Shown in pieces: positions 1-9,632 of a stretch of 64,000 bases of DNA; position 1 is the first letter of the stretch; every line of letters starts with the position of its first letter. The notes under the pieces were generated by a model that did not search any database, had not been told where the DNA came from, and was given only the letters and a program-made list of their open reading frames with translations. Location: positions 343,985 through 407,984 of the forward strand of contig NZ_FPAS01000003.1 in NCBI RefSeq assembly GCF_900116425.1, in the 5' to 3' direction. Position numbers and translations under genes: made by a program. Source of the DNA: Lishizhenia tianjinensis (GTDB lineage: Bacteria > Bacteroidota > Bacteroidia > Flavobacteriales_D > Crocinitomicaceae).

Positions 1-1
1 C

Positions 2-154
2 AACTTAAAGCAAGAATATCTAGACTTGATAGAGTTGCGGTTTTTCCAACAAAAATCTTTTCGCGAAATTGCAGCTATCTATGCCATAAGCGAAGCCAAC
101 GCTAAAATGCGTTTATACAGAATCATTGAAAAAATTAAGAAAGAGGTATACTAG
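2..154 (+). CDS. RNA polymerase sigma factor, sigma-70 region 4 (C-terminal fragment)
   Basis: Only the last 50 codons are inside the window; the gene begins before base 1. The frame reads LDLIELRFFQQKSFREIAAI, then YAISEANAKMRLYR, a helix-turn-helix typical of sigma-70 region 4, which contacts the -35-type promoter element. The pattern (glutamate/leucine-rich helix, REIA, then a recognition helix with NAKMRLYR) fits ECF sigma factors, in which region 4 is the very C-terminus. It is followed after 5 bases by a small membrane protein on the same strand, a common arrangement for an ECF sigma factor and a membrane partner, though no anti-sigma domain is recognisable. Which ECF group it belongs to cannot be told from this fragment. 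Confidence 0.8.
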   Translation, partial: NLKQEYLDLIELRFFQQKSFREIAAIYAISEANAKMRLYRIIEKIKKEVY

Positions 155-159
155 AAATA

Positions 160-411
160 ATGAGAAAATTTAAAATCAATAGAAACTCTGAAATTGAACC
201 TTCTGAAGAACAATTGAAAAGGTACAAAGACTTTGCTACGGTTTCTCATGGCTACAAAAAACTTACCAAGCGCCCGAAAAAGCCGTTGTATAGAGACCCT
301 AAATTATTCTTAATCCTTTTCCTATTGGGATTAATCGCTTTTTTAGTCTTCTTAGAAAACGAAGAGGAAGCTACTACCAATGAAACACAAGTGGAGGAAT
401 CTTATGAGTGA
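160..411 (+). CDS. Small single-pass membrane protein downstream of a sigma factor
   Basis: The 83-residue protein has a basic N-terminal half (many K/R up to about residue 45), one hydrophobic helix at about residues 48-64 (KLFLILFLLGLIAFLVFL) and an acidic tail. Positive residues before the helix suggest an N-in, C-out orientation with a short acidic extracytoplasmic tail. It starts 5 bases after the sigma factor stop, so the two are almost certainly cotranscribed. A role in controlling the sigma factor is possible from position only; there is no anti-sigma domain signature. Its 3' end overlaps the convergent gene at 374-967 by 38 bases. Confidence 0.7.
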   Translation: MRKFKINRNSEIEPSEEQLKRYKDFATVSHGYKKLTKRPKKPLYRDPKLFLILFLLGLIAFLVFLENEEEATTNETQVEESYE

Positions 412-967
412 AAATCACATGACTCTCCTCCTCTTCCAACACCTCGTAGAGTTCTTTTTTGTTCATGGTAAAACTTCTTGATCGCTTCCCTACCCTAATT
501 TCCATTTGGTCGAAATAAAACAAACACATTTGTTGATCACCAACACCTATGTTTTGCATCCCCTTTGCCGCCACCTTTATTCCGGAGCTAAAACTCATAT
601 TCAAGGCATCGGTTAATTTATCATAGCTAACCGAAGTAAGTATCACCTCTTGATCTACCACTTTTTCCCCAGCCAGGTAAAGCATTCCTTTTTCTTTAGA
701 AAAATTCTCCTGAAAGTTATGGGGATCAATGTAAATAAGATCGTTTTCTATCTCTGGCAAATCCGTTTCCACTACCTTCACCTTTTCTGTTGCCTTGCGC
801 ATAGATCTTTTGTAAATTCCCATAGCGAGTAAAAGGGATAGTAGAACCAAGAAAAACACAAAAATTAAGGCTGGCGTACTTTGAAAAAAAGCATAAATGG
901 CGACTCCTATGACCAATACCCCTAAGATGGGTAAGCTCGCCAAAATAATAGATTTGATCTTTTGCAT
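374..967 (-). CDS. Hypothetical protein with two N-terminal membrane helices
   Basis: From the ATG at 965-967 the product is about 197 residues and begins MQKIKSIILA. The frame is open further upstream to a possible start at 1060, but that extension has no hydrophobic or conserved character and would run towards the mutS2 promoter, so I chose the internal start. Two hydrophobic segments (about residues 6-27 and 32-49) are followed by a charged soluble domain of about 140 residues. I do not recognise the family. The gene is convergent with the small membrane protein at 160-411 and divergent from mutS2. Confidence 0.6.
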   Translation of the reverse strand: MQKIKSIILASLPILGVLVIGVAIYAFFQSTPALIFVFFLVLLSLLLAMGIYKRSMRKATEKVKVVETDLPEIENDLIYIDPHNFQENFSKEKGMLYLAGEKVVDQEVILTSVSYDKLTDALNMSFSSGIKVAAKGMQNIGVGDQQMCLFYFDQMEIRVGKRSRSFTMNKKELYEVLEEEESHVIFTHKIPPLVFHW

Positions 968-1112
968 AGTGGATGTATTGCGGCTAATAATACATAAAAA
1001 AAGAATATCCGGGCTTGATAAACTTTCATCGAATAAATATTTTGCGACCAATACCCGCATTAATTCTAAAGAAATGAGTTGCGAATAGGATTAAATTTAT
1101 TTTTGTAATTAG

Positions 1113-3239
1113 ATGTTACATTACGATAAACAAACATACAAGGATTTAGAGTTTGATTTCCTCATTGAAAAGATGAGTGAATTTTGCGTGGGAGATACTG
1201 CCCTGCAACGCATACTCAATTTAGCACCCGTTAAAAGTAATACCAAACTGTTGGCAGATTTAAATAATGCCAACGAATACAAACAAATTAGAACGGAAGG
1301 CGAACAATTTCCGCGCATAGATTTTGAAGAATTAAAGACAGAAATTCGCATGCTTCCCATTGCCAATTCTGCCTTACAAAAGGAAAGTTTCGGTCGATTA
1401 TTGCGCGCTACCCTACTGTGCAACACCCTTGTTTACTTTTTTAACAAAAGAGAAGAAGACTATCCTCATTTAAGTTCGTTGCTAGCGGATGTATATTTCA
1501 CCAAAGAGATAGCAGACCCGATTAATGAAGTATTCGACAAATCTGGAGAGATCAAAGACGATGCTTCAGAAGAATTATTTCAGATCCGTCAACAAATAAA
1601 AAGTACGCGTATACAGATCAATAAAAACTTTGATAGAGAATTGCGTAAATTAATGAAGGACGGATTGGTAAGCGATACACGCGAAGCTTTCTTAGATGAA
1701 CGTAGAGTATTATCTGTCATTTCATCTCATAAAAGAAAAGTTAGTGGTAATGTGGTGGGGTCTTCAAAAACAGGTGGACTCACCTATATAGAACCTCAAG
1801 TAAACGTTCCCTTAAACAACGAGTTAGAACTTTTATTGGATGATGAACGCAAGGAAATTTTTAAAATACTAAAAGCACTTACCAAAGAACTATCTGTACA
1901 TCTACCCTTGATAAAAGCGTATCAAGAATTGCTTACGGAGTTTGATTTTATTCAAGCTAAAGTAAGGCTAGCACTGATGTTTGATGGTGTTCTTCCTGCC
2001 ATACAAGAAAATACGGAACTGGAGTTGATAGAAGCCTATCACCCCGTTCTACTTATGAAAAACAAGGCAGCCAACAAACCAACGATTCCCCAGTATTTGA
2101 GCATGGATAAATTCTCGCGCATGCTTGTAATTTCAGGTCCGAATGCAGGAGGAAAAAGTATCACTTTAAAAACTGTTGGTTTATTGCAATTGATGTTGCA
2201 ATGTGGTTTATTGGTACCGGTGCATGAAAACAGTAAAATGTGTTTTTTCAATGCCTTGTTAACAGATATAGGTGATAATCAATCCATAGAAAACGAATTG
2301 AGTACCTATAGTTACAGGTTGAAAAGAATGAAACATTTCTTGGAGGTGGCCAATAAGAAGACCATGCTTCTTTTGGATGAATTCGGAACAGGATCAGATC
2401 CAGATTTAGGAGGAGCACTGGCAGAAGTGTTTTTTGAATCCCTCTACAATAAAAAGTGTTTTGGTGTAATTACCACCCATTATGCAAATATCAAACTTAA
2501 AGCTGATAAGCTTAGAAATGCGGTGAATGGTTGTATGCTTTTCGACACGGAAACGCTGGAGCCCTTGTACAAATTAAGCTTAGGTCAACCCGGAAGTTCC
2601 TTCACCTTTGAGGTGGCTCAAATCAACGGGATAGATATGGCTTTAATTGAAGAAGCTAAAACGCGTTTAGATGAAAAGAAGGTGAAGATGGACCAACTTC
2701 TGAGTGAATTACAGCGCGAAAAAACATATTTAGCACGTTTAAATAAAGAGCATATAGAGGCACAAGAAATTGCGTTAAAAGCCAAAAATAAATACGAAAC
2801 TTCAAAGAAGAAATTTGAAGAAAAGCTGCTTGCCCAACAGGAATTGTACGAGAAAAACAACAACCTCATTCAAAAAGGTAAAAAGCTACAAAACTTCATC
2901 AATCAATATAAAAGCAACGCCAAAGCAAAAAATGCCAACGCAGGTTTATTGCAAGAAGTTAAAAAGTATATTGCAACTGAGAAGTTTAAAATAGACGAAC
3001 AAAAACGAGAAGTTGAACTCAAGAAAAACGCAAACAAACCGCAAAAGAAACAACGCAATACTCCAAAAAAGAAAGACAATCAGTTTTTGGATAAGATAAA
3101 AGTTGGAAGTACGGTAAAACTGAATGAAACCAAACAAAATGGAACCGTTGAAGAACTCAATGGAAAAGAAGTTACGGTTAGTTTTGGATTTATGCGTTTG
3201 AAAGTAATGAAAGATAAACTTACTTGGATAAAAGACTAA
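1113..3239 (+). CDS. mutS2: MutS2-type ATPase, Smr-less
   Basis: The 708-residue protein is of the MutS2 family, DNA-binding ABC-type ATPases that act on branched or recombination intermediates or, in some bacteria, on collided ribosomes. A MutS core is followed by a Walker A motif GPNAGGKS at about residues 342-349 and a Walker B segment LLLDEFGTGSDP with Asp422. A long lysine/glutamate-rich coiled coil follows (about 515-650). The C-terminus is a small KOW-like beta domain; the Smr nuclease domain found at the end of canonical MutS2 (about 780 residues) is absent, which is usual in flavobacterial homologues. A TATTTTTG element at 1098-1105 lies directly before the ATG, so the leader would be very short or absent. 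Confidence 0.93.
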   Translation: MLHYDKQTYKDLEFDFLIEKMSEFCVGDTALQRILNLAPVKSNTKLLADLNNANEYKQIRTEGEQFPRIDFEELKTEIRMLPIANSALQKESFGRLLRATLLCNTLVYFFNKREEDYPHLSSLLADVYFTKEIADPINEVFDKSGEIKDDASEELFQIRQQIKSTRIQINKNFDRELRKLMKDGLVSDTREAFLDERRVLSVISSHKRKVSGNVVGSSKTGGLTYIEPQVNVPLNNELELLLDDERKEIFKILKALTKELSVHLPLIKAYQELLTEFDFIQAKVRLALMFDGVLPAIQENTELELIEAYHPVLLMKNKAANKPTIPQYLSMDKFSRMLVISGPNAGGKSITLKTVGLLQLMLQCGLLVPVHENSKMCFFNALLTDIGDNQSIENELSTYSYRLKRMKHFLEVANKKTMLLLDEFGTGSDPDLGGALAEVFFESLYNKKCFGVITTHYANIKLKADKLRNAVNGCMLFDTETLEPLYKLSLGQPGSSFTFEVAQINGIDMALIEEAKTRLDEKKVKMDQLLSELQREKTYLARLNKEHIEAQEIALKAKNKYETSKKKFEEKLLAQQELYEKNNNLIQKGKKLQNFINQYKSNAKAKNANAGLLQEVKKYIATEKFKIDEQKREVELKKNANKPQKKQRNTPKKKDNQFLDKIKVGSTVKLNETKQNGTVEELNGKEVTVSFGFMRLKVMKDKLTWIKD

Positions 3240-3306
3240 AGCTATTCTTTAGTTCTGGCAACAATTTTGCGTTAGCGTAAACTCAACATTTATCAATACA
3301 AATCGT

Positions 3307-3876
3307 ATGAAAATTTTAAAAAACGTACTTTACCTTTCCCTTTTAGCTCTTCCTCTTTTAACGGCGTGTAACAAGAAAGGGTGTACAAATCCGGCAGCGA
3401 GTAATTATGCTGAAGAAGCCATAAAGGAAGACGGAACCTGCATGTATTTTAAGAGATTTAAAATCACACGTATAGAAGTTCAGGAATATGATACCTTGTA
3501 TCTGGGAGATTACTACGACGATTTAGATCAGACCAATGCAGACATGTACTTTGAGTTGAGAGATTTGAATAACAATCTTCTTTTTGCATCTGACGAAACG
3601 TATTTCGATGCTGCAGCTAATCCAGCGAATGACTATGAATTCGATTTTACAAAAGATACCATTTTCAATAATCTGAATGAAAGTTTAAAGTTCAGTTTCT
3701 GGGATTACGACCAGCTTTCAGATGATTTTGGTACTACCAATGATGATTTAATTCATGAAGAAATTATAGATTTTCAAACCTATACAGCTACTGATGCCCT
3801 GGATAAATTTCCAGGTCGTATAGAAATAAATACAACAAATATAGACTTTGATGTTTATATTCAATGGTTAGAATAA
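3307..3876 (+). CDS. Lipoprotein with a GCTNPAA cysteine motif and C2-like domain
   Basis: The signal peptide ends in a lipobox LLTAC with the lipidated cysteine at residue 21, so this should be an outer-membrane or periplasmic lipoprotein. Immediately after comes the short motif GCTNPAASNYAEEA..DGTC, a two-cysteine element widespread in secreted Bacteroidetes proteins. The remaining 140 residues are acidic, contain FWDYDQLSDDFG-like loops resembling a C2/calcium-binding fold, and end without a sorting domain. Function is unknown. Its stop lies 5 bases before the ATG of the RimK module, so it may be the first gene of that transcript. Confidence 0.75.
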   Translation: MKILKNVLYLSLLALPLLTACNKKGCTNPAASNYAEEAIKEDGTCMYFKRFKITRIEVQEYDTLYLGDYYDDLDQTNADMYFELRDLNNNLLFASDETYFDAAANPANDYEFDFTKDTIFNNLNESLKFSFWDYDQLSDDFGTTNDDLIHEEIIDFQTYTATDALDKFPGRIEINTTNIDFDVYIQWLE

Positions 3877-3881
3877 GGCCT

Positions 3882-4310
3882 ATGAAAAGAGAGAAGTTTA
3901 TTATAGGAAAAACTGATAAAGCTGATTTTCCAGACTTCAACTTATCTGGAGTTAAGGTAAAAATAGATACGGGGGCTTACACCTCTACTATACATTGTAA
4001 TGAAATTTGGGAGGAAGAAAATGAATTGAAAGTTGTTCTACTTTCGCCCCAACATTTACAATACACAGGAGAAATTATTACATTTAAGGATTATAGCTTA
4101 AAGAAGGTTAGGAGTAGTTCCGGACAGAGTCAAATTAGATACAAAGTAAAAGGTACAATTACTTTATTTGGAAAAACATTTAACACAGAGTTTACCTTAT
4201 CTCACAGAGATAAAATGAAATACCCTGTACTTTTAGGAAGAAAATTATTAAACAACAATTTTTTAGTAGACACGTCAAAAAAGAATTTATCACACAGTCA
4301 AACACATTAA
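3882..4310 (+). CDS. RimB-like retropepsin-type aspartic protease (PF05618 family)
   Basis: The product is 142 residues from the ATG at 3882; an earlier in-frame ATG at 3864 lies inside the previous gene and is less likely. The motif KIDTGAYTST around Asp29-Thr30-Gly31-Ala32 is the retropepsin active-site loop (DTG/SA), and the later YPVLLGRKLL segment matches the conserved second half of this family, often annotated as an ATP-dependent zinc protease. In Pseudomonas the homologue RimB acts with RimK on ribosomal protein S6 modification. Here the stop abuts the rimK ATG with no gap, supporting a functional link. It has no signal peptide, so it should act in the cytoplasm. Confidence 0.8.
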   Translation: MKREKFIIGKTDKADFPDFNLSGVKVKIDTGAYTSTIHCNEIWEEENELKVVLLSPQHLQYTGEIITFKDYSLKKVRSSSGQSQIRYKVKGTITLFGKTFNTEFTLSHRDKMKYPVLLGRKLLNNNFLVDTSKKNLSHSQTH

Positions 4311-5189
4311 ATGAAGATAGCAGTACTAAGTAGAGATGCCAACCTCTATTCAACACGTAGACTAGTAGAAGCTGGAATTACACGTGGTCACCAAGTGGAT
4401 GTAATAGATCATTTAAAATGTAGTTTAGAAATGGAAAAGGAAAATCCTGCTCTATACTACAAAAACAGATATTTAGAAGGATACGATGCCGTAATACCTC
4501 GTATAGGTGCGTCAGTTACTTTTTTTGGAACAGCCGTAGTCCGTCAATTTGAAATGATGGGAATCTTTACCACAGTTAGTTCTAACGGTTTAAGTAATTC
4601 AAGAGATAAACTAAGAAGTTTACAGTTGCTTACCAAAAAAGGTGTGGGAATGCCAAAAACGGTATTTACCAATTACTCCAATAACGTAGAACATTTAATT
4701 GATGCCGTAGGTGGTGCACCTATAGTTATAAAATTACTAGAGGGAACTCAAGGATTAGGTGTTGTATTGGCCGAAAGCAAAAAAGCTGCAGAATCTGTTT
4801 TGGAAGCCTTTAACGGATTAAAGGCCAGAGTTATCGTTCAAGAATTCATCAAAGAATCTAGGGGTGCTGATATCAGAGCTTTTGTGGTAGACGGAAAAGT
4901 GGTTGGAGCCATGAAACGTCAAGGTAAGGAAGGTGAGTTTAGATCTAATCTTCACCGTGGTGGAAGTGCAAAAATAATTGAACTATCAGAAAGAGAAGAA
5001 GAAACAGCTATACGAGCAGCAAAGGCCTTAAACTTAGGTATTGCTGGTGTAGATATGTTGCAAAGTGCTCGCGGACCGTTAGTTCTAGAGGTTAATTCAT
5101 CTCCAGGGTTGGAAGGTATCGAGCGCGCTACACACAAAGACATTGCAGGTGAAATCATTGAATACTTACAGCGAAAAATAAATGAATAA
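4311..5189 (+). CDS. rimK: RimK ATP-grasp ligase (ribosomal protein S6 glutamyl ligase type)
   Basis: At 292 residues this matches the usual RimK length. An N-terminal domain ([18 protein letters not shown]) precedes an ATP-grasp fold with the glycine-rich loop EGTQGLGV from about residue 144, [16 protein letters not shown], and the metal-binding end [12 protein letters not shown] from about residue 260. RimK adds glutamate residues to the C-terminus of S6 and can also make poly-alpha-glutamate. It is preceded directly by the RimB-like protease and overlaps the next gene by 8 bases, so the three are translated as one unit. No S6 gene is in this window, so the substrate is inferred from the family. 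Confidence 0.92.
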   Translation: MKIAVLSRDANLYSTRRLVEAGITRGHQVDVIDHLKCSLEMEKENPALYYKNRYLEGYDAVIPRIGASVTFFGTAVVRQFEMMGIFTTVSSNGLSNSRDKLRSLQLLTKKGVGMPKTVFTNYSNNVEHLIDAVGGAPIVIKLLEGTQGLGVVLAESKKAAESVLEAFNGLKARVIVQEFIKESRGADIRAFVVDGKVVGAMKRQGKEGEFRSNLHRGGSAKIIELSEREEETAIRAAKALNLGIAGVDMLQSARGPLVLEVNSSPGLEGIERATHKDIAGEIIEYLQRKINE

Positions 5190-6123
5190 ACCCATCCAAA
5201 TATTAGATACTATCGTTCAGCCGGGTAAAAAGGCCATCATTAATTTAGAGGTGGCCAAATTACACACGGCGAGTCCGGTAAACATTCCCATTATTGTAGA
5301 ACACTCCAAGAAAAAGGGCCCCACTCTTTTACTTCTCGGGGGTGTTCACGGGGATGAAATCAATGGAATAGAAATCGTTAGAAAAATAGTTCGTTCTGGT
5401 TTAAATAAACCACAGCGAGGAACCATAATTTGTATTCCTGTTCTAAATATTTTTGGATTTTTAAACTTCATGCGCGAATTACCTGATGGTAGAGATTTGA
5501 ACCGAAGTTTCCCTGGAACTGCCAGTGGCTCTTTGGCCAGTCAGTTCGCCTTTGCCTTTATGAAACACATTGCTCCCTTAGCTGATATCATCATAGATAT
5601 ACATACAGGAGCTGCCCAAAGAAATAACTACCCTCAAATTCGTTGCGACTTCTCCAATCCTCAAGCATTGGAGTTAGCAGAAGTTTTTGATGCTCCCTTC
5701 ATTAAAGATTCTAAGTTAATTCCTAAATCCTTGCGCGAGGCGGTGAGTAAAAAGGGAAAAAACATCATACTATTTGAGGGAGGAAAAGCTAATCGTATAG
5801 ATCCTTTTATTTTAGAGGAAGGGATACGCGGTATTAAACGTGTTATGCATCATTTAGACATGATAGATGAATGCGACGATTTACAACGTGGGTCTACACT
5901 TCTTAAAAATTCTAAATGGTTGCGTTCACCACTTTCTGGGATGTTTGACTTACGCGTTCTGAACGGTTCTTATGTAGAAAAAGGAACGATAATAGGCGTA
6001 ATTTCAGACCCATTCGGTAAATACGAACGTAGTTTTAAGTCACCCATGAATGGCTATATTTTTGCAGTAAATGAGTCTCCAATTGTAAACAAAGGCGATG
6101 CCATTTTCCACATTGGTTACTAA
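5182..6123 (+). CDS. Succinylglutamate desuccinylase/aspartoacylase-family zinc hydrolase
   Basis: The 313-residue protein has the AstE/AspA (PF04952) pattern: zinc ligands His56 and Glu59 in [16 protein letters not shown], and the third ligand His141 in IDIHTG. A C-terminal beta-rich region (about 240-313) includes the sandwich part [16 protein letters not shown]. Family members hydrolyse amide bonds next to acidic amino acids. Translationally coupled to rimK by an 8-base overlap, it could remove glutamate residues added by RimK or process a free glutamylated product; this is inference from context. It converges on the glycosyltransferase at 6126 with only two bases between the stops. Confidence 0.85.
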   Translation: MNKPIQILDTIVQPGKKAIINLEVAKLHTASPVNIPIIVEHSKKKGPTLLLLGGVHGDEINGIEIVRKIVRSGLNKPQRGTIICIPVLNIFGFLNFMRELPDGRDLNRSFPGTASGSLASQFAFAFMKHIAPLADIIIDIHTGAAQRNNYPQIRCDFSNPQALELAEVFDAPFIKDSKLIPKSLREAVSKKGKNIILFEGGKANRIDPFILEEGIRGIKRVMHHLDMIDECDDLQRGSTLLKNSKWLRSPLSGMFDLRVLNGSYVEKGTIIGVISDPFGKYERSFKSPMNGYIFAVNESPIVNKGDAIFHIGY

Positions 6124-6125
6124 AA

Positions 6126-7139
6126 CTATCTCGAAAGTTTCGTTTCGCGCTGAGAGGGTTTTCTATGGAGTATATAGAAGTGATATATACCTTTTAAATA
6201 ACCTCCACCATATTGAAAGTGCATAATCAAGAAACTTCTTATTATTCCCAATGATTCTTTAAAACCATCTCCTTTTTTGGCTCCAAAGTATAGTGCTAAA
6301 AAAGCATAAAGCACCCAAATACTCAAGATGCCATACTTTAAAAACGGATGCAGTAAGGCTAGAGGTATACTCACAAGAGCAAAGAGTACAAACAAGGGCG
6401 GAAACAACTGTCGAAGCGTAGTTACAGCTTTGTGCTTCTTATTCACAAATACCTTCCAATACCCATATTGAAAGAACTGTTTTTTCAACCCGGCATACGT
6501 AGATCTAACATAATACTTCAACCAAATTGAAGCTTCAAACCAGATCTTACCTCCAGCTTGCGTAACCCTAAAGTTAAATTCATCATCTTGGTTACGTACC
6601 AGTTCTTCATCAAACATTCCAATTTTGTCAAATACCCACCTTGGGTACATAGGACTAGTAACCGTATCTGTATACCCAGATTTATCAAGTATTCTAAAAT
6701 TCCCTACCCCCATTCCAAAAGGCGTATCCATGGCTTTAGAGATAATAGCCCCTTCTTGATTGGTGTATTCATTTATCAGCTTAGAGCCTACGCACCAGAT
6801 GTCTGGATTTTCCTCCAAAATTTGAATTTCCTTCTCTAGATAGTCTTCACATATAATATGTCGAGCTCCAACAATTTGGTAATATTCACCAGTTGATTCT
6901 GTAATTCCTAAATTAAAAGCAACCGGAGTTACTTTGCGGTCATTTATGATTAAACGCAAGTTTGTGTATTTAGGCAGCAGTGATTGGACTAATTCTGTAG
7001 TCCCGTCATCACTCATACCATCGACAACCAACACCTCTACCTCTTCATTTTTACAAAGCGTATTCGCATAAATAGCCGAAATACATTCTTCAATGTATGC
7101 TACTTCATTTCTACAAGGAATTACTATGGATACTTTCAC
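6126..7139 (-). CDS. Family 2 glycosyltransferase with C-terminal membrane segments
   Basis: The N-terminus MKVSIVIPCRNEVAYIEECI and VEVLVVDGMSDDGTTELVQ is the nucleotide-sugar binding part of a GT2 (GT-A fold) enzyme. ARHIICEDYLEKE and the NQDDEF motif supply the other acidic catalytic positions. Residues about 235-285 form two hydrophobic helices, as in ExoA/SpsF-like polysaccharide glycosyltransferases working at the inner face of the inner membrane. It is the last gene of the minus-strand polysaccharide cluster, 68 bases after the GT4 gene. Donor and acceptor sugars cannot be inferred. Confidence 0.87.
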   Translation of the reverse strand: MKVSIVIPCRNEVAYIEECISAIYANTLCKNEEVEVLVVDGMSDDGTTELVQSLLPKYTNLRLIINDRKVTPVAFNLGITESTGEYYQIVGARHIICEDYLEKEIQILEENPDIWCVGSKLINEYTNQEGAIISKAMDTPFGMGVGNFRILDKSGYTDTVTSPMYPRWVFDKIGMFDEELVRNQDDEFNFRVTQAGGKIWFEASIWLKYYVRSTYAGLKKQFFQYGYWKVFVNKKHKAVTTLRQLFPPLFVLFALVSIPLALLHPFLKYGILSIWVLYAFLALYFGAKKGDGFKESLGIIRSFLIMHFQYGGGYLKGIYHFYILHRKPSQRETKLSR

Positions 7140-7207
7140 TACGCAATTTTGTTTGTTTTGGGAGATGCCAAAAGAATGGTGGCAAAACTAAAAAATATAA
7201 CTCCTAC

Positions 7208-8302
7208 TTACTTTTTCTGTATAAGATTTTTGTAGATTAAAATTTGGTCCTCCAGGTTTCTCTCAAAATCATACCTTTCCTCAACCAAGTTCCTTCCCGC
7301 TAGTCCCATGGACGTTCGAAGTCGATAATCTGTTAACAATACCATCCTATCAACTATCTGATCTACATTTTCTAATGCTACTCTAAACCCTGTAACATCT
7401 TGCTCTACGACTTCCTTAAACCCACTTGCCTCACTACTTATTACTGGAATTCCTGAAGCAGATGCTTCTAAAACAGCAACGCCAAAACTTTCCCTTCGTG
7501 ATAATGACACATATACATCTAAGTTATGAACCTTCTTAGGCACGTCGGTTTGATTAATACGTCCTAAAAAGGTTACACGATCATTTAATCCCAAATGACT
7601 AACTTTTTCCTCCAAATTCTTCCTCTCAGAACCATCACCTATGATAAGTAGGGTATCATCCCTACTTGTTTTCTTGATAAAACTGTTGAAACTATCAATC
7701 AGAACATCGACTCCATAAATTTTCTCCAAAGTTTTAATGGTACCAAAAGTGATTTTATCTTTATCTATATGCTGCTTTACAAAAAATTCATCTAGCTCAA
7801 TACCAAAAGGAATTACCTTTGTTTTTATTCCAGGTACAACATACTTTACATCGTTAACCATGGCTTCACTAGTTGAACAAATTATTTTAGATCTCTTAAA
7901 TACGTATGCTAGAATTCTTTTGTGCAATTTAGATGTATAAGGAAATTCCTGAACATCGCTTCCCCAAACTGAAACCACCAAATTAGTAGGTCGAAACAAT
8001 GCTGCTAACATGCCGTAAGATGTTGCGTAATGTGCGTGAATAACATCCGCTTTTGAGGCTTTAATTACTTTTCTCACCACATTGACCGCTTTTAGATAAG
8101 ACAATTTATCCAGTAACCCACTTTTACTTTGTACTTCGGGATTTACTCCAAAAAAAGTGCATTTGCAGTCCAACTCGGAATACCAATCAACTCTTGGAAA
8201 GGACATACTAAAGACCTCAACCTCAACACCCTTTGAAATCAGACCTCTTACCCATTTACGCGTATGAGATGAATTGATATCTGCTAAAAAAAGTACCTTC
8301 AT
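7208..8302 (-). CDS. Family 4 glycosyltransferase (GT-B fold)
   Basis: From the ATG at 8300-8302 the protein is about 364 residues and starts MKVLFLADINSSHTRKWVRG. An in-frame TTG 12 bases upstream is possible but weaker. The C-terminal domain carries the GT4 signature TFGTIKTLEKIYGVDVLIDSF, GDGSERKNLEEK and the E-x7-E element in VAVLEASASGIPVISSEASG. GT4 enzymes retain the sugar's anomeric configuration and are typical of O-antigen, capsule and exopolysaccharide assembly. It lies between an O-antigen ligase-like gene and the GT2 gene in the same transcription direction. Confidence 0.88.
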   Translation of the reverse strand: MKVLFLADINSSHTRKWVRGLISKGVEVEVFSMSFPRVDWYSELDCKCTFFGVNPEVQSKSGLLDKLSYLKAVNVVRKVIKASKADVIHAHYATSYGMLAALFRPTNLVVSVWGSDVQEFPYTSKLHKRILAYVFKRSKIICSTSEAMVNDVKYVVPGIKTKVIPFGIELDEFFVKQHIDKDKITFGTIKTLEKIYGVDVLIDSFNSFIKKTSRDDTLLIIGDGSERKNLEEKVSHLGLNDRVTFLGRINQTDVPKKVHNLDVYVSLSRRESFGVAVLEASASGIPVISSEASGFKEVVEQDVTGFRVALENVDQIVDRMVLLTDYRLRTSMGLAGRNLVEERYDFERNLEDQILIYKNLIQKK

Positions 8303-8346
8303 AAAACTACCCAACTTGGGTCATTAATTAATCTTTATCACTTTTA

Positions 8347-9600
8347 CTAATTTAGGGTGCCTATGGGTTCTTTTGATTTAATAGATATAAAAAAGGTGAA
8401 TATAAAACATGTAATTATTACTCCCACCTGTCTTTCCAAAAAGGATTCAAATAAGCAAGTAATGAAAATAATAATTGCAAAGTAAAAAAGATTGGCATCT
8501 TCAAACCTCTTATGGTAAAGTATTGGATAAAACAAAAGAAATAGTAAATACACCACACCAAAAATACCAAAGGCAATACCGGTTTGAAAGAATTGCGAAT
8601 GAGGGTTTAATTTCTCTTTAACAAAGTAATCATAACCATATTCAGTATACTTCTTGTTCAAAACATCTTTAACATCTCCAGTACCTACACCCATTGGATG
8701 TTCTTTCATAACATCAAACGAAAAATTGTACAATGCCATTCTTACCATAGACGACTTTCTATCCTCGTGGTGTTTAAATATAAATTCATCTGGATTCTTT
8801 AAAAAATCTTTAAGAACATATCTGGTATAGTCGACTTCTTTTCCTATTCTATCTATTTGCAAAGTACCAAAAACACTAGTCAATAATAATAAAACGGCTA
8901 AAAACCTTAATCTTACATTCTGTATTTTTCTTAAAAACTTCACTAAGAAGAGACAAGACAAAATAAAAACACAAATCACACTACTTAAGGAACCTAACAA
9001 GATAATGGCACTAAAAACCACTATAGAATAGCAAGTTTTCATCCATAATTTACCACTAAACACTTTGCTATCTGTAAGCACCAAGAGAAGCGCCATAATA
9101 TAAATTAAAGACAAATAGGTACTGTGCATTTGAAAACCAAAATTGACAGAGGTAAAACATAGCTCCCCATGTCTTAACAAGCAATTTACAGCCATTATAT
9201 ATGAGAGAAAGATCGCCAGAAAGGAACCTATTACTAGTCCCATTTTCCCCATGTAAACAACCTTAGAAGTTATGGATCTATGCGTAAAAATGAAAAGCAA
9301 TGGAAACAATAGAAAAGAAAACTTAGTTTCCAAGTCTTTTGCCCCGTAGCTTACGTTTTCAGTGAAGAACATTCCAACAACATGAAGGAAATAAAATCCA
9401 ATGATAAGAAAGGGAAGTATGGAAATCTCAGATAGTTTAGGTTTCTTTACATGAGGTATTGCACTGATAAATAAAAAAATAATTGAAGGTACTATCAACT
9501 TTGTTGCATTAATTAACACCACCGGGAGAATAAAAATCGATAGACCAAAAAGTTCTTCAAACTTAAACTTAGAACCTAGAAATGCTTTATTCACAACCAT
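8347..9600 (-). CDS. O-antigen ligase/polymerase-like membrane protein (first of two)
   Basis: The 417-residue protein consists of about 10-12 hydrophobic helices with one long extracytoplasmic loop (about residues 255-335). The loop contains MKEHPMGVGTGDVKDVLN and NPHSQFFQTGIAFGIFG, a pattern of the Wzy_C/WaaL family (PF04932) in which an NPHS/H-containing loop handles undecaprenyl-linked glycans. These proteins polymerise repeat units or attach polysaccharide to its acceptor at the periplasmic face. A second protein of this superfamily is encoded next door (9633-11018), so one may be the polymerase and the other the ligase; which is which cannot be decided here. Confidence 0.75.
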   Translation of the reverse strand: MVVNKAFLGSKFKFEELFGLSIFILPVVLINATKLIVPSIIFLFISAIPHVKKPKLSEISILPFLIIGFYFLHVVGMFFTENVSYGAKDLETKFSFLLFPLLFIFTHRSITSKVVYMGKMGLVIGSFLAIFLSYIMAVNCLLRHGELCFTSVNFGFQMHSTYLSLIYIMALLLVLTDSKVFSGKLWMKTCYSIVVFSAIILLGSLSSVICVFILSCLFLVKFLRKIQNVRLRFLAVLLLLTSVFGTLQIDRIGKEVDYTRYVLKDFLKNPDEFIFKHHEDRKSSMVRMALYNFSFDVMKEHPMGVGTGDVKDVLNKKYTEYGYDYFVKEKLNPHSQFFQTGIAFGIFGVVYLLFLLFYPILYHKRFEDANLFYFAIIIFITCLFESFLERQVGVIITCFIFTFFISIKSKEPIGTLN

Positions 9601-9632
9601 AGTAAAGAAGTAGAAATTTATATCTCATTGTA

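Noticed and set aside
968..1060. N-terminal extension of the two-helix membrane protein (start at 1060)
   Set aside because: The extra 31 residues would precede the membrane helices with no conserved character; the internal ATG at 965-967 gives a normal N-terminus.
4714..4719. GTGCAC sites as evidence of avoidance by the ApaLI-like system
   Set aside because: Several GTGCAC sites occur in the window (near 4714, 14700 and 40002), so no avoidance can be claimed.
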